A stretch of 19,635 nt of DNA from JAVEYA01 sp034003745 (GTDB lineage Bacteria; Bacillota; Peptococcia; DRI-13; PHAD01): contig JAVEYA010000039.1 in NCBI GenBank assembly GCA_034003745.1, positions 1 to 19,635 of the forward strand, read 5' to 3'. Shown here one piece after another: positions 1 to 7,250 of the stretch; within the stretch, counting starts at the first letter, position 1; every line of letters begins with the position of its first letter. The notes under the pieces are model-generated. The model was not told the origin of the DNA, made no database searches, and saw only the letters and a program-made list of their open reading frames with translations. Made by a program: the position numbers and the translations under genes.

Positions 1-2
1 GC

Positions 3-263
3 GATCTCATTATCTTAGATGCGCTAGCCTTTGACCAGCCGAAGACCAAAGACATGGTCAAGGTTTTGGGAAATCTCAAAATCGAGACCAAAGCAGCAGT
101 GGTTACGGCTGAAAAAACCGACAATGTCAAAGAATCGGCCAGAAACATCCCGGGGATCAAACCCCTGATTGCAGACGGCATCAATGTTTATGACCTCTTA
201 AACCATACTAAGCTTATCCTCACTAAGGATGCCGTAGCCAAGATTGAGGAGGTGTGGGGATAA
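3..263 (+). CDS. rplD: 50S ribosomal protein L4, C-terminal part (5' end outside window)
   Basis: C-terminal 86 residues of L4, an early-assembly 23S rRNA-binding protein that lines the exit tunnel. The reading frame enters open at base 3. It begins DLIILDALAFDQPKTKDM and continues KVLGNLKIE, the conserved Rossmann-like C-terminal half of bacterial L4. The N-terminal half, including the tunnel loop, is missing because the window starts inside the gene. The TAA stop shares a base with the ATG of rplW (TAATG), so translation of the two is probably coupled. In proteobacteria L4 autoregulates the S10 operon; nothing here shows whether that applies in this organism. Confidence 0.95.
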   Translation, partial: DLIILDALAFDQPKTKDMVKVLGNLKIETKAAVVTAEKTDNVKESARNIPGIKPLIADGINVYDLLNHTKLILTKDAVAKIEEVWG

Positions 264-547
264 TGCGTAATCCGCATGAAGTATTAATCAAGCCGGTGGT
301 TTCGGAAAGAAGCACCGGATTGATGGAAGAAAATAAATATACTTTTGAGGTAGACCCCAAAGCCAACAAAATCGAAATCAAGCACGCCGTAGAAAAAATC
401 TTCAAGGTAAACGTTGTGAATGTAACTACCATGAACGTGCCCGGCAAAATGAAGCGTCAGGGCCGGACCCAGGGTATGACTTCGGAATGGAAGAAAGCCA
501 TCGTTAAATTACAAGATGGACAGCGTTTACCGATTTTTGAAGAATAG
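263..547 (+). CDS. rplW: 50S ribosomal protein L23
   Basis: L23 (94 aa) binds 23S rRNA domain III at the tunnel exit and is the docking site for trigger factor and SRP. The protein starts MRNPHEVLIKPVVSERST, the standard L23 opening. The extended loop around residues 60-75 carries the basic GKMKRQGRTQG stretch that contacts rRNA. I chose the ATG at 263 over an in-frame GTG at 254 because the GTG overlaps the AGGAGGTG ribosome-binding site (247-254), while the ATG lies 10 nt beyond AGGAGG and gives the family N-terminus. The start overlaps the rplD stop by one base. Confidence 0.97.
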   Translation: MRNPHEVLIKPVVSERSTGLMEENKYTFEVDPKANKIEIKHAVEKIFKVNVVNVTTMNVPGKMKRQGRTQGMTSEWKKAIVKLQDGQRLPIFEE

Positions 548-567
548 GATCAAGGGAGGGAAAGGGT

Positions 568-1401
568 ATGCCTGTTAAAGGCTTTAAACCGACTTCGCCG
601 GGCAGACGCGAAATGACCATGTCTACCTTCGAAGAAATAACGACGGATAAGCCGGAAAAGTCTCTGGTTGAGCGCCTGAAGAAACATGCAGGCCGCAACA
701 ATAAAGGCCGGCTGACCGTGAGACATAGGGGCGGCGGACACAAGCGCCTGTACAGAATCATTGATTTCAAAAGAAATAAAGACGATATTCCTGCTAAAGT
801 GGCGACCATAGAGTATGATCCCAACCGTTCGGCCAACATCGCGCTTCTGCATTACGCCGACGGGGAAAAGAGATATATTTTGGCGCCCAATGGCCTGAAA
901 GTCGGCGACGTGATCTTCTCCGGACCCGCATCCGATATCAAAACAGGCAATGCGCTGCCGCTTCTCAATATTCCGGTGGGTTCCATCATCCATAATATTG
1001 AGCTGAAACCCGGCAAAGGCGCGCAATTATGCAGAGCCGCGGGCGCATCCGCCCAGCTGATGGCCAAAGAAGACAAGTATGCTTCCATCCGGATGCCTTC
1101 CGGAGAGGTGCGCATGGTGCACATTAACTGCCGGGCCACCCTTGGTCAGGTGGGCAATCTGGAGCATGAGAACATCACCATCGGCAAGGCAGGACGTACG
1201 CGCTGGATGGGTATCCGGCCGACAGTGCGCGGCGTGGTCATGAACCCGGTGGATCACCCCCACGGCGGCGGTGAAGGCCGTTCCCCGATCGGACGCAAGA
1301 ACCCCGTTACACCTTGGGGCAAGCCGGCCATCGGCGGCAAGACCAGAAAGAAAAAGAATCCGAACGACAAATTCGTGGTAACGCCGCGGAAGAAGAGATA
1401 G
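568..1401 (+). CDS. rplB: 50S ribosomal protein L2
   Basis: L2 (277 aa) is among the most conserved r-proteins. It is needed for subunit association and for building the peptidyl-transferase centre. The sequence shows the N-terminal GFKPTSPGRR, the RHRGGGHKR rRNA-binding stretch near residue 52, and the C-terminal VDHPHGGGEG (228-237). His230 of that segment corresponds to the conserved histidine near the catalytic centre (H229 in E. coli). The tail ends in a Lys/Arg-rich extension. Length is normal for the family. A GGGAGGG ribosome-binding site precedes the ATG. It sits between rplW and rpsS in canonical S10-operon order. Confidence 0.98.
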   Translation: MPVKGFKPTSPGRREMTMSTFEEITTDKPEKSLVERLKKHAGRNNKGRLTVRHRGGGHKRLYRIIDFKRNKDDIPAKVATIEYDPNRSANIALLHYADGEKRYILAPNGLKVGDVIFSGPASDIKTGNALPLLNIPVGSIIHNIELKPGKGAQLCRAAGASAQLMAKEDKYASIRMPSGEVRMVHINCRATLGQVGNLEHENITIGKAGRTRWMGIRPTVRGVVMNPVDHPHGGGEGRSPIGRKNPVTPWGKPAIGGKTRKKKNPNDKFVVTPRKKR

Positions 1402-1417
1402 GGAAGGGGGCAGGTCA

Positions 1418-1702
1418 ATGGGCAGATCGTTAAAAAAAGGACCGTATGTAGAGCAGAGTTTGATGGATAAGATTAATAAGATGAACAGCGTCAATGAAAA
1501 AAGAGTGATCAAGACCTGGTCGCGCCGTTCTACCATCTTTCCGCAAATGGTCGGACATACGCTGGCTGTATATGACGGCAGAAAACACATTCCTGTTTAT
1601 ATCACTGAAGACATGGTCGGACATAAGTTGGGCGAGTTCGCGCAGACCAGGACCTTCCGGGGTCACGGCTCTCATACCGAACGCTCCACATCTTTGAAAT
1701 AA
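1418..1702 (+). CDS. rpsS: 30S ribosomal protein S19
   Basis: S19 (94 aa) sits in the head of the small subunit with S13 and contacts the A-site tRNA region. It begins MGRSLKKGPYVEQSLMDKI and contains SRRSTIFPQMVGHTLAVYDGRKHIPVYITEDMVGHKLGEF in overlapping conserved blocks, ending HTERSTSLK. Length and motifs are those of typical bacterial S19. It follows rplB by 16 nt with a purine-rich GGAAGGGGG site. No anomaly seen. Confidence 0.98.
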   Translation: MGRSLKKGPYVEQSLMDKINKMNSVNEKRVIKTWSRRSTIFPQMVGHTLAVYDGRKHIPVYITEDMVGHKLGEFAQTRTFRGHGSHTERSTSLK

Positions 1703-1728
1703 TTACCTCAGAGAGGAGGTTCATCCGA

Positions 1729-2082
1729 ATGGAAACCAAACAGGCTAAAGCTATTGCAAAATTTATCCGCATATCTCCCCGTAAAGCCCGGTCGGTCATT
1801 GATTTGATCCGGGGGAAGGATGTGGCGGAAGCCTTTGCAATATTGAAGTTTACACCGCATAAAGCTACCGAAACCATTCATAAAGTCCTGAAATCCGCGG
1901 TAGCCAATGCAGAACACAACTATGAGATGAACGCCGATGCGCTTGTGGTCAAAGAAGCTTATATCGACGCCGGACCGACCTTAAAGAGGGTTATGCCCAG
2001 AGCCAGAGGCCGCGCCGATATTATCAAAAAGCGCACCAGTCACATCACGGTCGTTGTGAGCGAGAAGGAGGGTGGCAAGTAA
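1729..2082 (+). CDS. rplV: 50S ribosomal protein L22
   Basis: L22 (117 aa) binds all six domains of 23S rRNA, and its beta-hairpin reaches into the exit tunnel, where changes can give macrolide resistance. The N-terminus has FIRISPRKARSVIDLIRGK; the C-terminal hairpin region reads GPTLKRVMPRARGRADIIKKRTSHITVVV, which matches the wild-type pattern with no obvious insertion or deletion. An AGAGGAGGT site precedes the ATG. The TAA stop abuts the GTG start of rpsC with no gap, so coupled translation is likely. Confidence 0.98.
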   Translation: METKQAKAIAKFIRISPRKARSVIDLIRGKDVAEAFAILKFTPHKATETIHKVLKSAVANAEHNYEMNADALVVKEAYIDAGPTLKRVMPRARGRADIIKKRTSHITVVVSEKEGGK

Positions 2083-2751
2083 GTGGGACAAAAAGTACAT
2101 CCTAAAGGATTAAGAGTCGGCATTATCCGCAACTGGGATTCCAACTGGTATGCCGATAAAAACTATACCGAACTCCTGCACGAAGATATCAAGATCCGTG
2201 AATATATCAAGAAGAAACTCTTCTTAGCCGGAGTTTCCAGCGTGGAAATCGAGCGAGCCGCAAACCGTCTGAAAGTCTCGATTCATACCGCCAAGCCCGG
2301 TATCGTCATCGGCCGCGGCGGGCAGGAAGTTGAAAACCTGCGTAAAACGCTGGAGAAAATGACTAGCAAGAAAGTCAGCGTAAACATCATTGAGATTAAA
2401 AAGCCGGAACTGGACGCTCAGCTCGTAGCGGAAGGCATTGCCGCGCAATTGGTGAAGAGAATCGCTTTTCGCCGGGCCATGAAGCAGTCCGTTTCCCGTA
2501 CCATGCGCCTGGGCGCCCTCGGTATCAAAATTGCTTGTGCGGGCAGATTGGCCGGCGCGGAAATTGCCCGGACGGAATGGTACTCCGAAGGAAAAGTTCC
2601 GCTGCATACTTTAAGAGCGGATATCGATTACGGCTTTGCCGAAGCGGATACCACTTACGGTAAAATCGGCGTCAAAGTATGGCTCTATAAAGGGGAAATT
2701 CTTCCTGAAATGAAAAACAGGAAGGAGGAAAATCCGAATGCTCGTACCTAA
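2083..2751 (+). CDS. rpsC: 30S ribosomal protein S3
   Basis: S3 (222 aa) lies at the mRNA entry channel and takes part in the ribosomal helicase. It starts with GTG directly after the rplV stop, giving MGQKVHPKGLRVGIIRNWDS. A type-II KH domain is visible, with the loop VIGRGG at about residues 75-80. The C-terminal S3 domain includes SRTMRLGALGIKI, AGRLAGAEIARTEW and DYGFAEADTTYG. The AAGGAGGG site lies within the end of rplV. The 3' end overlaps rplP by 14 nt in another frame. Confidence 0.98.
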   Translation: MGQKVHPKGLRVGIIRNWDSNWYADKNYTELLHEDIKIREYIKKKLFLAGVSSVEIERAANRLKVSIHTAKPGIVIGRGGQEVENLRKTLEKMTSKKVSVNIIEIKKPELDAQLVAEGIAAQLVKRIAFRRAMKQSVSRTMRLGALGIKIACAGRLAGAEIARTEWYSEGKVPLHTLRADIDYGFAEADTTYGKIGVKVWLYKGEILPEMKNRKEENPNART

Positions 2752-3178
2752 GAGAGTAAAATTCCGCAGGCCTCATGCCGGTACCACAAAAGGCATAGGG
2801 AAAGCGCATAAAGGCAATAAGGTATCTTATGGAGAATATGGGCTGCAGGCTCTGGAAGCCCACTGGATCACCAACCGCCAGATTGAAGCCGCGCGTATTG
2901 CTATGACGCGCTATATCAAAAGAGGCGGTCAGGTCTGGATTAAAATCTTTCCGGATAAGCCGATTACGGCCAAACCTGCCGAGACCAGAATGGGCAGCGG
3001 CAAGGGTTCCCCCGAATACTGGGTGGCTGTTGTCAAGCCCGGCCGGGTCCTCTTTGAAATAGCCGGCGTCACGGAAGAGATTGCCCGCGAGGCCCTGCGC
3101 CTTGCCTCCCATAAGCTGCCCATCAAAACCAAATTTGTAAAACGTGAAGAAATGGGTGGTGAAGCAAGTGAAAGCTAA
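2738..3178 (+). CDS. rplP: 50S ribosomal protein L16
   Basis: L16 (146 aa) organises the A-site and elbow region of the large subunit. The core matches the family closely: WITNRQIEAARIAMTRYIKR, WIKIFPDKPIT, KPAETRMGSGKGSPEYWVAV and REALRLASHKLPIKTKFVKRE. The N-terminal loop (residues 12-30, RPHAGTTKGIGKAHKGNKV) differs from the Bacillus-type sequence I recall and appears about two residues longer. The ATG lies inside the end of rpsC (14-nt overlap) behind a GGAAGGAGG site. The 3' end overlaps rpmC by 11 nt. Confidence 0.97.
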   Translation: MLVPKRVKFRRPHAGTTKGIGKAHKGNKVSYGEYGLQALEAHWITNRQIEAARIAMTRYIKRGGQVWIKIFPDKPITAKPAETRMGSGKGSPEYWVAVVKPGRVLFEIAGVTEEIAREALRLASHKLPIKTKFVKREEMGGEASES

Positions 3179-3371
3179 TAAGCTTCGTGATTTAACCAAA
3201 GATGAATTAGCCAGGAAAGTTACGGAACTTAAGGAAGAGCTTTTCAACCTCCGCTTCCAACTTGCTACCGGTCAGCTGGAAAATCCCATGCGTATCAGGG
3301 AAGTAAAAAAGAGCATTGCGCAGACACAGACCATTATCAGAGAACGGGAATTGGCGGAGCAAAAGGCCTAA
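3168..3371 (+). CDS. rpmC: 50S ribosomal protein L29
   Basis: L29 (67 aa) is a two-helix protein beside L23 at the tunnel exit. It reads MKANKLRDLTKDELARKV, then EELFNLRFQLATGQLENPMRI, the L29 signature. I chose GTG at 3168 because it yields the family N-terminus and has a GGTGG site 8 nt upstream. Upstream in-frame GTGs (3144, 3156, 3159) would only add residues that are really rplP sequence in another frame. The gene overlaps rplP by 11 nt. Confidence 0.92.
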   Translation: MKANKLRDLTKDELARKVTELKEELFNLRFQLATGQLENPMRIREVKKSIAQTQTIIRERELAEQKA

Positions 3372-3404
3372 AAGACCTTAGGAAGGCAAAGGAGGTAATA
3401 GTTC

Positions 3405-3665
3405 TTGGAAAGAAAGATGAGAAAAACCATGACCGGGATGGTTGTCAGCGATAAGATGGATAAGACCGTAGTGGTAGCCATCGTTGACTACAGACGGCAT
3501 CCGGTTTACAAGAAAACAATCAAGCGGACGATTAAGTATAAGGCTCATGATGAAGAAAACACTTGCAAGATCGGGGACAAGGTGAAAATCATGGAGACCC
3601 GTCCCCTGAGCAAAGAAAAACGCTGGCGGGTCGTGCAGGTAATCGATAAAGCGCCGTTGGTATAA
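3405..3665 (+). CDS. rpsQ: 30S ribosomal protein S17
   Basis: S17 (86 aa) is an OB-fold primary 16S rRNA-binding protein. It shows MTGMVVSDKMDKTVVV, HPVYKKTIKRT, KYKAHDE and the C-terminal signature IGDKVKIMETRPLSKEKRWRV. The start is taken as TTG at 3405, nine nt after AGGAGG (3390-3395), giving MERKMRKTMTG. The next in-frame ATG (3417) would be 21 nt from that site. Last gene of the S10 group; rplN follows after 16 nt with no terminator. Confidence 0.96.
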   Translation: MERKMRKTMTGMVVSDKMDKTVVVAIVDYRRHPVYKKTIKRTIKYKAHDEENTCKIGDKVKIMETRPLSKEKRWRVVQVIDKAPLV

Positions 3666-3681
3666 TAAGGAGGTTTTTGGC

Positions 3682-4050
3682 ATGATTCAACAGGAAACAA
3701 GACTCAGAGTCGCCGATAATACCGGGGCCAAGGAACTCTTATGTATCCGCGCGTTGGGAGGTTCCTTCAGACGGTATGCTTCTTTGGGAGACGTGATTGT
3801 CGCCTCGGTTAAAGAAGCAACACCAGGCGGCGTTGTTAAAAAGGGAGAAGTTGTCAAGGCGGTTGTGGTGCGGACGCGCGACGCCGTAAGACGTGCGGAT
3901 GGCTCGTATATCCGCTTTGATGAGAATGCAGCCGTTATTATTAAAGAGGACAAAAGCCCCCGGGGTACGCGTATTTTCGGGCCGGTGGCCCGTGAGCTGC
4001 GCGAGCGGGAATTTGTCAAGATTCTGTCTTTGGCGCCCGAAGTGCTGTAG
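3682..4050 (+). CDS. rplN: 50S ribosomal protein L14
   Basis: L14 (122 aa) is a beta-barrel protein at the subunit interface and the target of the RsfS silencing factor. The sequence MIQQETRLRVADNTGAKELLCIRALGG, the KKGEVVKAVVVRT strand, RFDENAAVII and the end FGPVARELREREFVKILSLAPEVL are all typical. A strong AAGGAGGTTT site precedes the ATG. It opens the spc operon in canonical order. Its stop codon TAG overlaps the AGGAGGT site of rplX. Confidence 0.98.
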   Translation: MIQQETRLRVADNTGAKELLCIRALGGSFRRYASLGDVIVASVKEATPGGVVKKGEVVKAVVVRTRDAVRRADGSYIRFDENAAVIIKEDKSPRGTRIFGPVARELREREFVKILSLAPEVL

Positions 4051-4064
4051 GAGGTGAACATTTG

Positions 4065-4385
4065 ATGAAATCCAAAATGCACGTTAAAAAAGGCGATGTA
4101 GTCCAGGTCATCAGCGGTAAAGACGCCGGCAAGAAAGGTAAAATCTTAAGCGTCGAAACAGAGAAAAGCCGTGTGGTGGTTGAAGGAATCAATATCGTCA
4201 AGAAACATACCAAGCCGACACGCACCAACCCTCAGGGCGGAATTATGGAAAGGGAAGCCCCGCTCCATAGCTCTAACGTGATGTTATACTGCTCGAAATG
4301 CAAAGAGCCGGTCCGTATCAATAAAAAGATATTGGCCGACGGGAAGAAAGTAAGAGTTTGCCACCAGTGCGGTGAAGAATTTTAA
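4065..4385 (+). CDS. rplX: 50S ribosomal protein L24, zinc-ribbon-bearing form
   Basis: L24 (106 aa) is an assembly initiator near the tunnel exit. It has a KOW motif at residues 6-33 (HVKKGDVVQVISGKDAGKKG) and the conserved VKKHTKPTRTNPQGGI. The C-terminal part contains C76-x2-C79 and C99-x2-C102, the zinc-ribbon-like variant found in many Clostridia and absent from E. coli L24. The ATG at 4065 is preferred; a TTG immediately before it (4062) is equally in frame and lies 7 nt from AGGAGG (4049-4054) rather than 10, so the start is uncertain by one codon. Confidence 0.96.
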   Translation: MKSKMHVKKGDVVQVISGKDAGKKGKILSVETEKSRVVVEGINIVKKHTKPTRTNPQGGIMEREAPLHSSNVMLYCSKCKEPVRINKKILADGKKVRVCHQCGEEF

Positions 4386-4419
4386 TAGGTAAGCCCAACC
4401 GGAAGGGAGGTTTAAGGCG

Positions 4420-4962
4420 TTGGAACGACTAAAGGAAAAATATCGGCAGGAAGTCAATCCTGCTATGATGCAGAAGTTCAACTATGAAAATGTCATGCAA
4501 GTACCCAAGCTGGAAAAAGTAATTATCAACATTGGTATGGGTGAAGCGGTGCAGAACCCGAAAGTGCTGGATGGCACAGTCAGTGACCTGAAAGCCATCA
4601 CCGGACAAAAACCCGTCATCACCAAGGCCAAGAAATCCATAGCAGCGTTTAAACTGCGCGCCGGCATGCCCATTGGCGCCAAAGTCACACTGCGCTCCAG
4701 CAAAATGTACGAATTCGTGGATAAATTGTTTAACGTAGTGCTGCCGCGTGTGCGCGACTTCAGAGGCATATCGCCCAAGTCCTTTGACGGCAGAGGCAAT
4801 TATACGCTGGGCCTGAAAGAACAAATCATCTTTCCTGAAATAGAGTATGACAAGGTTGACGCCATCCGCGGCATGGATATCGTGTTTGTCACCACGGCGA
4901 AAAGCGATGAGGAAGCCAAGGAAATGCTTGCACTGATGGGTATGCCGTTTGCCGAAAGATAA
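4420..4962 (+). CDS. rplE: 50S ribosomal protein L5
   Basis: L5 (180 aa) binds 5S rRNA and contacts P-site tRNA and the small-subunit head. Visible motifs: VPKLEKVIINIGMGEAVQN, the GQKPVITKAKKSIAAFKLR block, RGMPIGAKVTLR-like sequence (here AGMPIGAKVTLR), LPRVRDFRGISPKSFDGRGNYTLGLKEQIIFPE in overlapping segments, and the C-terminal MGMPFAE. The start is TTG at 4420, nine nt after GGGAGG, giving MERLKEKYRQEV, the usual L5 opening. Canonical position between rplX and rpsN. Confidence 0.97.
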   Translation: MERLKEKYRQEVNPAMMQKFNYENVMQVPKLEKVIINIGMGEAVQNPKVLDGTVSDLKAITGQKPVITKAKKSIAAFKLRAGMPIGAKVTLRSSKMYEFVDKLFNVVLPRVRDFRGISPKSFDGRGNYTLGLKEQIIFPEIEYDKVDAIRGMDIVFVTTAKSDEEAKEMLALMGMPFAER

Positions 4963-4992
4963 CTCTATCTTTAAGATGAAGGAGGGAATTAC

Positions 4993-5178
4993 ATGGCCAA
5001 AAAGTCCATGATCAACAAGCAGCAAAGAGTACCGAAGTTTAAAGTGCGCTCTTACAATAGATGTAAAATTTGCGGTCGTCCCCATGCTTACATGCGGAAA
5101 TTCGGCATGTGCCGTATTTGTTTCCGTGAGCTGGCTTATGAAGGACAGATCCCGGGCGTAACGAAGGCCAGTTGGTAA
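4993..5178 (+). CDS. rpsN: 30S ribosomal protein S14, type Z (zinc-binding)
   Basis: Short S14 (61 aa) of the zinc-binding class, also called rpsZ or rpsN1. It has two CxxC pairs, C24-x2-C27 and C40-x2-C43, within SYNRCKICGRPHAYMRKFG and MCRICFRELAYEGQIPGV. This replaces the ~100-residue zinc-free form of E. coli and is normal in Gram-positive bacteria. S14 sits in the 30S head near S3 and S10. A GAAGGAGGG site precedes the ATG at good spacing. Position between rplE and rpsH is canonical. Confidence 0.98.
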   Translation: MAKKSMINKQQRVPKFKVRSYNRCKICGRPHAYMRKFGMCRICFRELAYEGQIPGVTKASW

Positions 5179-5208
5179 GTTTGGAAAGAGGAAGGGGGTC
5201 GAAAATAG

Positions 5209-5607
5209 ATGGTTATGACAGATCCGGTAGCTGACTTTTTAACAAGAATCAGAAACGCCAATTCGGTTTATCATGAAAAAGTGGAAATTCCGTCGTCAAA
5301 AATCAAAAAAACAATGGCCGGTATTTTAAAAGAAGAAGGATTCATCAAAGATTTTGAGTTGGTGGAAGACGGCAAACAGGGAATTTTAAGACTGTATCTG
5401 AAATATGGCGCCAATAAACAAAAGGTTATTACAGGTATTAAGCGTATCAGTAAACCGGGCTTACGGGTTTATGTGAAAAAAGACGAGGTTCCGCGTGTCC
5501 TGGGAGGTCTGGGGGTAGCTGTTATTTCCACCTCGCACGGCATCATGACGGATAAGGAAGCAAGGAAGCGCCAGCTGGGCGGAGAAGTGCTCTGCTATGT
5601 CTGGTAA
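5209..5607 (+). CDS. rpsH: 30S ribosomal protein S8
   Basis: S8 (132 aa) binds the central domain of 16S rRNA and is a translational repressor of the spc operon in E. coli. The sequence TDPVADFLTRIRNAN near the start, VEIPSSKIK, and the C-terminal ISTSHGIMTDKEARK and GGEVLCYVW are diagnostic. The ATG at 5209 is favoured (10 nt after AAGGGGG at 5192-5198); a second in-frame ATG at 5215 encodes the more common MTDPVAD start but is 16 nt away. Followed by an unusually long 112-nt gap. Confidence 0.97.
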   Translation: MVMTDPVADFLTRIRNANSVYHEKVEIPSSKIKKTMAGILKEEGFIKDFELVEDGKQGILRLYLKYGANKQKVITGIKRISKPGLRVYVKKDEVPRVLGGLGVAVISTSHGIMTDKEARKRQLGGEVLCYVW

Positions 5608-5719
5608 GAAGGCACGGGGATACGCTTGCTGAAGCTTGTGTTGTTTAAGAAGACAGGAAGGTCCCACGATGTAAGAAGTGAACTTTTCAGCCCGGGTCTT
5701 TCCCGGAGGAGGTGTGATA
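5608..5719 (+). other. 112-nt intergenic gap rpsH-rplF with start-stop element and hairpin
   Basis: Elsewhere in the spc block gaps are mostly 10-40 nt, so this one is long. I see no real gene in it. It holds AGGAAGG (5655-5661) followed after 7 nt by ATG-TAA (5669-5674), a ribosome-binding site with a one-codon reading frame. It also holds a GC hairpin, CCGGG (5692-5696), loop TCTTT, CCCGG (5702-5706), ending just before the rplF ribosome-binding site (AGGAGGT at 5707-5713). Any function in ribosome loading on rplF is inference. Confidence 0.35.
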
Positions 5720-6265
5720 ATGTCCAGGATAGGTAAATTGCCCATCACAATACCTGCAGGCGTTGAAGTAAAACTGGAGGGAGCCGATATCTCGGTCAAA
5801 GGCCCGAAGGGTCTACTGAGTAGGACGCTGCACAAAGATATGCTCGTGAAGGTAGAGGATGGCCAGATCGTGGTCACCCGCCCCAGTGAGCAAAAGGAAC
5901 ATAAAGCGCTGCATGGCCTGACCAGAGCGTTGGTGAACAATATGGTGCAAGGCGTAACAGCCGGCTTTGAGAAAAACCTGGAATTAGTCGGCGTAGGATA
6001 TCGCGCGGCGAAGTCCGGCAATAAACTGGTGCTGACGGTGGGATACTCCCATCCGGTGGAAATTGAGCCGGAAAACGGTTTGGAAATTGAAGTTCCCGCG
6101 CCGACCAAAATCATCGTCAAGGGAGCGGACAAAGAAAAAGTAGGAATGCTCGCGGCGAACATACGCGCCGTACGTGAGCCGGAACCGTATAAAGGCAAAG
6201 GCATCAAGTATGCCAATGAAAAGATCCGCCGCAAAGTCGGCAAGGCCGGCGGCAAGAAAAAATAA
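5720..6265 (+). CDS. rplF: 50S ribosomal protein L6
   Basis: L6 (181 aa) lies near the factor-binding and sarcin-ricin region of the large subunit. It starts MSRIGKLPITIPAGVEV, with the repeat-domain structure of L6 and the C-terminal signature GADKEKVGMLAANIRAVREPEPYKGKGI. The ATG at 5720 sits 5-7 nt after GGAGGAGGTG. An in-frame GTG at 5678 would add 14 residues unrelated to the family and is rejected. The C-terminus ends in a Lys-rich tail. Confidence 0.97.
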   Translation: MSRIGKLPITIPAGVEVKLEGADISVKGPKGLLSRTLHKDMLVKVEDGQIVVTRPSEQKEHKALHGLTRALVNNMVQGVTAGFEKNLELVGVGYRAAKSGNKLVLTVGYSHPVEIEPENGLEIEVPAPTKIIVKGADKEKVGMLAANIRAVREPEPYKGKGIKYANEKIRRKVGKAGGKKK

Positions 6266-6347
6266 TGCGCCGCAAAGTTTTTAAAGGCCTGGCGGTAAAA
6301 TAAAACGCCGGCAGCATTAAACCCGGTACGTAAAGGGAGTGAAGCAC

Positions 6348-6710
6348 ATGATTACGAAACCTGACCGCAAGAAAGTGCGTCAGAAAAAGCATTTGAGAAT
6401 ACGCCAGCATATCAAGGGCACAGCAGCCAGACCCAGACTTGCCGTATATAGAAGCTTAAAACATATGTATGCCCAATTGATCGATGATATCAGCGGCACT
6501 ACATTGGTAGCGGCTTCCACCCTCGAAGCTTCACTGAAAGAAGAAAACGGGGGCAATATCGAAGCGGCTAAGAAAGTCGGAGAAATCTTAGGCAAGAAGG
6601 CCGTGGAAAAAGGCATCCGCGCTGTGGTCTTTGACAGAGGCGGCAATATTTATCACGGCAGAGTCAAAGCTGTGGCAGAAGGCGCCCGTGAAGCGGGCCT
6701 GAAATTCTAA
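6348..6710 (+). CDS. rplR: 50S ribosomal protein L18
   Basis: L18 (120 aa) binds 5S rRNA together with L5 and L25. Motifs include the basic N-terminus KPDRKKVRQKKHLRIR, GTAARPRLAVYRS, the YAQLIDD strand and the end VVFDRGGNIYHGRVKAVAEGAREAGLKF. The ATG at 6348 lies 8 nt after GGGAG (6335-6339); the in-frame GTG at 6339 overlaps that site and is rejected. The 82-nt gap upstream contains a possible 6-bp hairpin (CTGGCG/CGCCGG, 11-nt A-rich loop) but no T-tract. Confidence 0.97.
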   Translation: MITKPDRKKVRQKKHLRIRQHIKGTAARPRLAVYRSLKHMYAQLIDDISGTTLVAASTLEASLKEENGGNIEAAKKVGEILGKKAVEKGIRAVVFDRGGNIYHGRVKAVAEGAREAGLKF

Positions 6711-6740
6711 GGGATCGGTCAAAGAAGGGAGAAGTAAGGC

Positions 6741-7241
6741 ATGACTAAATTTGATGTAAGCAGCATGGAACTGACCGAAAAAGTGGTTTATATAAACCGC
6801 GTGGCTAAAGTTGTCAAGGGCGGACGCCGTTTCAGCTTCAGCGCACTGGTTGTGGTAGGCGACGGAGACGGACATGTCGGCGCAGGCTTAGGCAAAGCGA
6901 CCGAAGTACCGGAAGCCATCAGAAAAGGCGTGGAAGACGCTAAGAAAAACATGATTAGCGTACCCCGGGTCGGCACTACGATACCGCATGAAATTCTCGG
7001 ACAGTTTGGTGCGGGCAGCGTATTAATGAAGCCGGCTTCAGAAGGTACCGGCGTTATCGCCGGCGGGCCGGTACGTGCTGTACTGGAACTGTCGGGTATC
7101 CGGGATATTCTGACCAAATCCCTGGGCTCCAATAATGCCAACAATATGGTCAGGGCCACCCTGGCAGGCTTAAGCCAGATGAAAAAGGCCGAGGACGTGG
7201 CCAGGCTGCGCGGTAAATCAGTGGAAGAGCTGTTGAGCTAG
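6741..7241 (+). CDS. rpsE: 30S ribosomal protein S5
   Basis: S5 (166 aa) helps to form the mRNA entry site and affects decoding fidelity; spectinomycin resistance maps to its N-terminal loop. The double-stranded RNA-binding-like S5 domain shows EKVVYINRVAKVVKGGRRFSF in part, VVGDGDGHVGAGLGKATEVPEAIRKG, then the C-terminal domain with GTGVIAGGPVRAVLE, GIRDILTKSLGSNN and NMVRATLAGL. The VVKGGRRF loop keeps the usual sensitive-type sequence. An AAGGGAGAAG site precedes the ATG. Confidence 0.98.
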   Translation: MTKFDVSSMELTEKVVYINRVAKVVKGGRRFSFSALVVVGDGDGHVGAGLGKATEVPEAIRKGVEDAKKNMISVPRVGTTIPHEILGQFGAGSVLMKPASEGTGVIAGGPVRAVLELSGIRDILTKSLGSNNANNMVRATLAGLSQMKKAEDVARLRGKSVEELLS

Positions 7242-7250
7242 GAGGGTGAC

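Noticed and set aside
550..1590. Two long minus-strand frames opposite rplB and rpsS
   Set aside because: They are shadows of the L2 and S19 coding sequence with no domain features.
4429..5085. 218-codon minus-strand reading frame across rplE and rpsN
   Set aside because: It lies fully opposite conserved genes, has a His/Phe-rich composition typical of shadow frames, and matches no family I know.
5461..6255. 264-codon minus-strand reading frame across rpsH and rplF
   Set aside because: It is antisense to two well-supported ribosomal genes, shows low-complexity Ser/Pro/Leu composition, has no recognisable domain or ribosome-binding site, and arises from the codon bias of the real genes.
6266..6347. 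Possible terminator between rplF and rplR
   Set aside because: The CTGGCG/CGCCGG stem has an 11-nt loop and is not followed by a T-run, and rplR continues the same operon.
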